Shown here piece after piece: positions 62,833 through 64,000 of a stretch of DNA of 64,000 nucleotides. The DNA is taken from positions 1 through 64,000 of the forward strand of contig CACPNO010000001.1 of the NCBI GenBank assembly GCA_902635335.1. The letters are read 5' to 3'. The notes beneath the pieces were generated by a model. It saw nothing but the letters and a program-made list of their open reading frames with translations, had not been told where the DNA came from and did no database searches. The first letter of the stretch is position 1. Each line of letters opens with the position of its first letter. The DNA is from an uncultured Pelagibacteraceae bacterium. Lineage in GTDB: Bacteria > Pseudomonadota > Alphaproteobacteria > Pelagibacterales > Pelagibacteraceae. Made by a program: the position numbers and the translations under genes.

Positions 62833-62861
62833 CTGTTACAAATTTTTCATCTTGTTTTGAT
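62833..62861 (+). promoter_or_regulatory. putative Pho box upstream of the 62893 CDS
   Basis: CTGTTAC-AAAT-TTTTCAT-CTTG-TTTTGAT: 7-bp units at 11-bp phase; first 18 bp match CTGTCATAWAWCTGTCAY at about 14/18 positions by eye. Confidence 0.42.
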
Positions 62862-62892
62862 ATCTTTCCATAAAAACAAAAAGGAATATATA

Positions 62893-64000
62893 ATGATAAA
62901 ATTTATCTTAGCAGGCCTTCTGGCCTCAACCGCATTTGTTAGCACAGTAAATGCAGACTTTAAAGAAATTGGGAAATTTGGAACACCAGCAAATAACCCT
63001 AGTGCAGAAGAAACATCAGCAGAAATAATTGCGGCAACAGCAGATGGCATGAAACTGGTATATAGCGATAGCCCTGCAAACGCATTAGGCATGATTGATA
63101 TTACTGATCCAGCAAATCCGAAACCATTAGGCCACATGAATTTAGGTGGTGAACCAACTAGTGTTGCAATCAAAAATGGACAAGCATTTGTAGGTATTAA
63201 TACTTCTCCAAACTATGTAGAGCCAAGTGGTCACTTATTAGTTGTTGATCTTGCCTCAGGAAAAGAAGTTACAAAAGTAGAACTAGGTGGACAGCCAGAC
63301 TCGGTTGCAGTTAGTCCAGATGGAACTTTTGTGGCAGTAGCTATTGAAAATGAACGTAACGAAGATATCAACGATGAAAAAATTCCACAACTTCCAGGGG
63401 GTTTTGTGGCAATTATTAATTTAGCAGATAACAGTGTTACTAAAGCGGACTTAGTTGGTTTTTCAACTATTGCTCCTAACGATCCAGAGCCTGAGTTTGT
63501 TGATATCAATAATTTAGGTGAAATAGTTGTTACTATGCAAGAGAATAACTGGATGGCGGTTATTGATCGAAGTGGAAAAGTAATTTCAGAGTTTGATGCA
63601 GGACTAGTAACATTAGTAGGTATTGATAACAAAAAAGATGGTGAACTAAAGATGGTTGATACCATTGAGAATGTTCGTAGAGAACCAGACGCAGTTAAGT
63701 GGATTGACGATGATCATTTTGCAACTGCAAATGAAGGTGACTATAAACATGAAGCACCAGGTCAAGCGAAACGTGGTGGTAGTCGTGGATGGACAATCTT
63801 CAATAAAAATGGTTCGGTGGTATACGAGTCAGGTTCGTCATATGAAAGAGCACTCGCTTCAGCAGGTTACTGGCCAGAAAAACGTGCAGAGAAAAAAGGT
63901 GTAGAACCAGAGTCAGTTGAAGTAGCAATATATGGTGATACACGTTATATCTTTGTTGGTGCTGAAAGAGCAAATGCTATCGGCGTTTATAAAGCAAACG
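62893..64000 (+). CDS. secreted beta-propeller ('choice-of-anchor I'/alkaline-phosphatase-like) protein, partial at window end
   Basis: Open frame MIKFILAGLLASTAFVSTVNADFKEIGKFGTPANN...MIDITDPANPKPLGHMNLGGEPTSVAIKNGQAFV...GGQPDSVAVSPDGTFVAVAIENER; SD-like AAGGA upstream; runs off the window. Confidence 0.75.
   Translation, partial: MIKFILAGLLASTAFVSTVNADFKEIGKFGTPANNPSAEETSAEIIAATADGMKLVYSDSPANALGMIDITDPANPKPLGHMNLGGEPTSVAIKNGQAFVGINTSPNYVEPSGHLLVVDLASGKEVTKVELGGQPDSVAVSPDGTFVAVAIENERNEDINDEKIPQLPGGFVAIINLADNSVTKADLVGFSTIAPNDPEPEFVDINNLGEIVVTMQENNWMAVIDRSGKVISEFDAGLVTLVGIDNKKDGELKMVDTIENVRREPDAVKWIDDDHFATANEGDYKHEAPGQAKRGGSRGWTIFNKNGSVVYESGSSYERALASAGYWPEKRAEKKGVEPESVEVAIYGDTRYIFVGAERANAIGVYKAN

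Noticed and set aside
62847-63665. Minus ORFs 62847..63173 and 63231..63665 and plus ORF 63656..63904
   Set aside because: Shadow frames of the clearly coding 62893..64000 plus-strand frame
1-64000. CRISPR arrays, defence systems, transposases/IS elements, prophage structural genes, rRNA
   Set aside because: No regularly spaced repeats, cas-like, transposase or phage proteins seen in the ORFs; only the tRNA fragment at the right end suggests mobility

Overview
AT-rich, gene-dense window that looks like a SAR11/Pelagibacterales-type alphaproteobacterial chromosome (very short intergenic gaps, low-GC codon usage, characteristic gene order). Most of it is core housekeeping: miaB-fur-tsaB, trpS-murJ, maeB, dolP/rsmI/lpoA-like, grpE-dnaK-dnaJ, dapB-nth, leuS-lptE-holA, parB-parA-rsmG-mnmG-mnmE, rho, hemJ-hemH-hemE, ppsR-maf-aroE-coaE-dnaQ, secB, hslUV, hisBHAFE, a malyl-CoA lyase/malate-CoA ligase operon, lolA-ftsK. 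The 284-bp hemE/ppsR gap holds a perfect DnaA box and a strand switch, so it is probably the chromosomal origin. A perfect parS site lies in rsmG and a near-perfect one in mnmG. Accessory signals: rho split by one extra A at its P-loop; tandem sulfotransferases between mnmE and rho; a Cys-rich/ASPIC-UnbV secreted pair between dnaJ and dapB; an unannotated 35-aa ArfA-like ORF; a likely sulfotransferase remnant; and, at the right edge, a 5'-only tRNA-Gly(GCC) followed by helically phased GACACA repeats, a Pho-box-like element and a foreign-looking secreted beta-propeller/phosphatase-like gene, which looks like a genomic-island boundary. All calls come from reading the sequence and translations; no searches were run.
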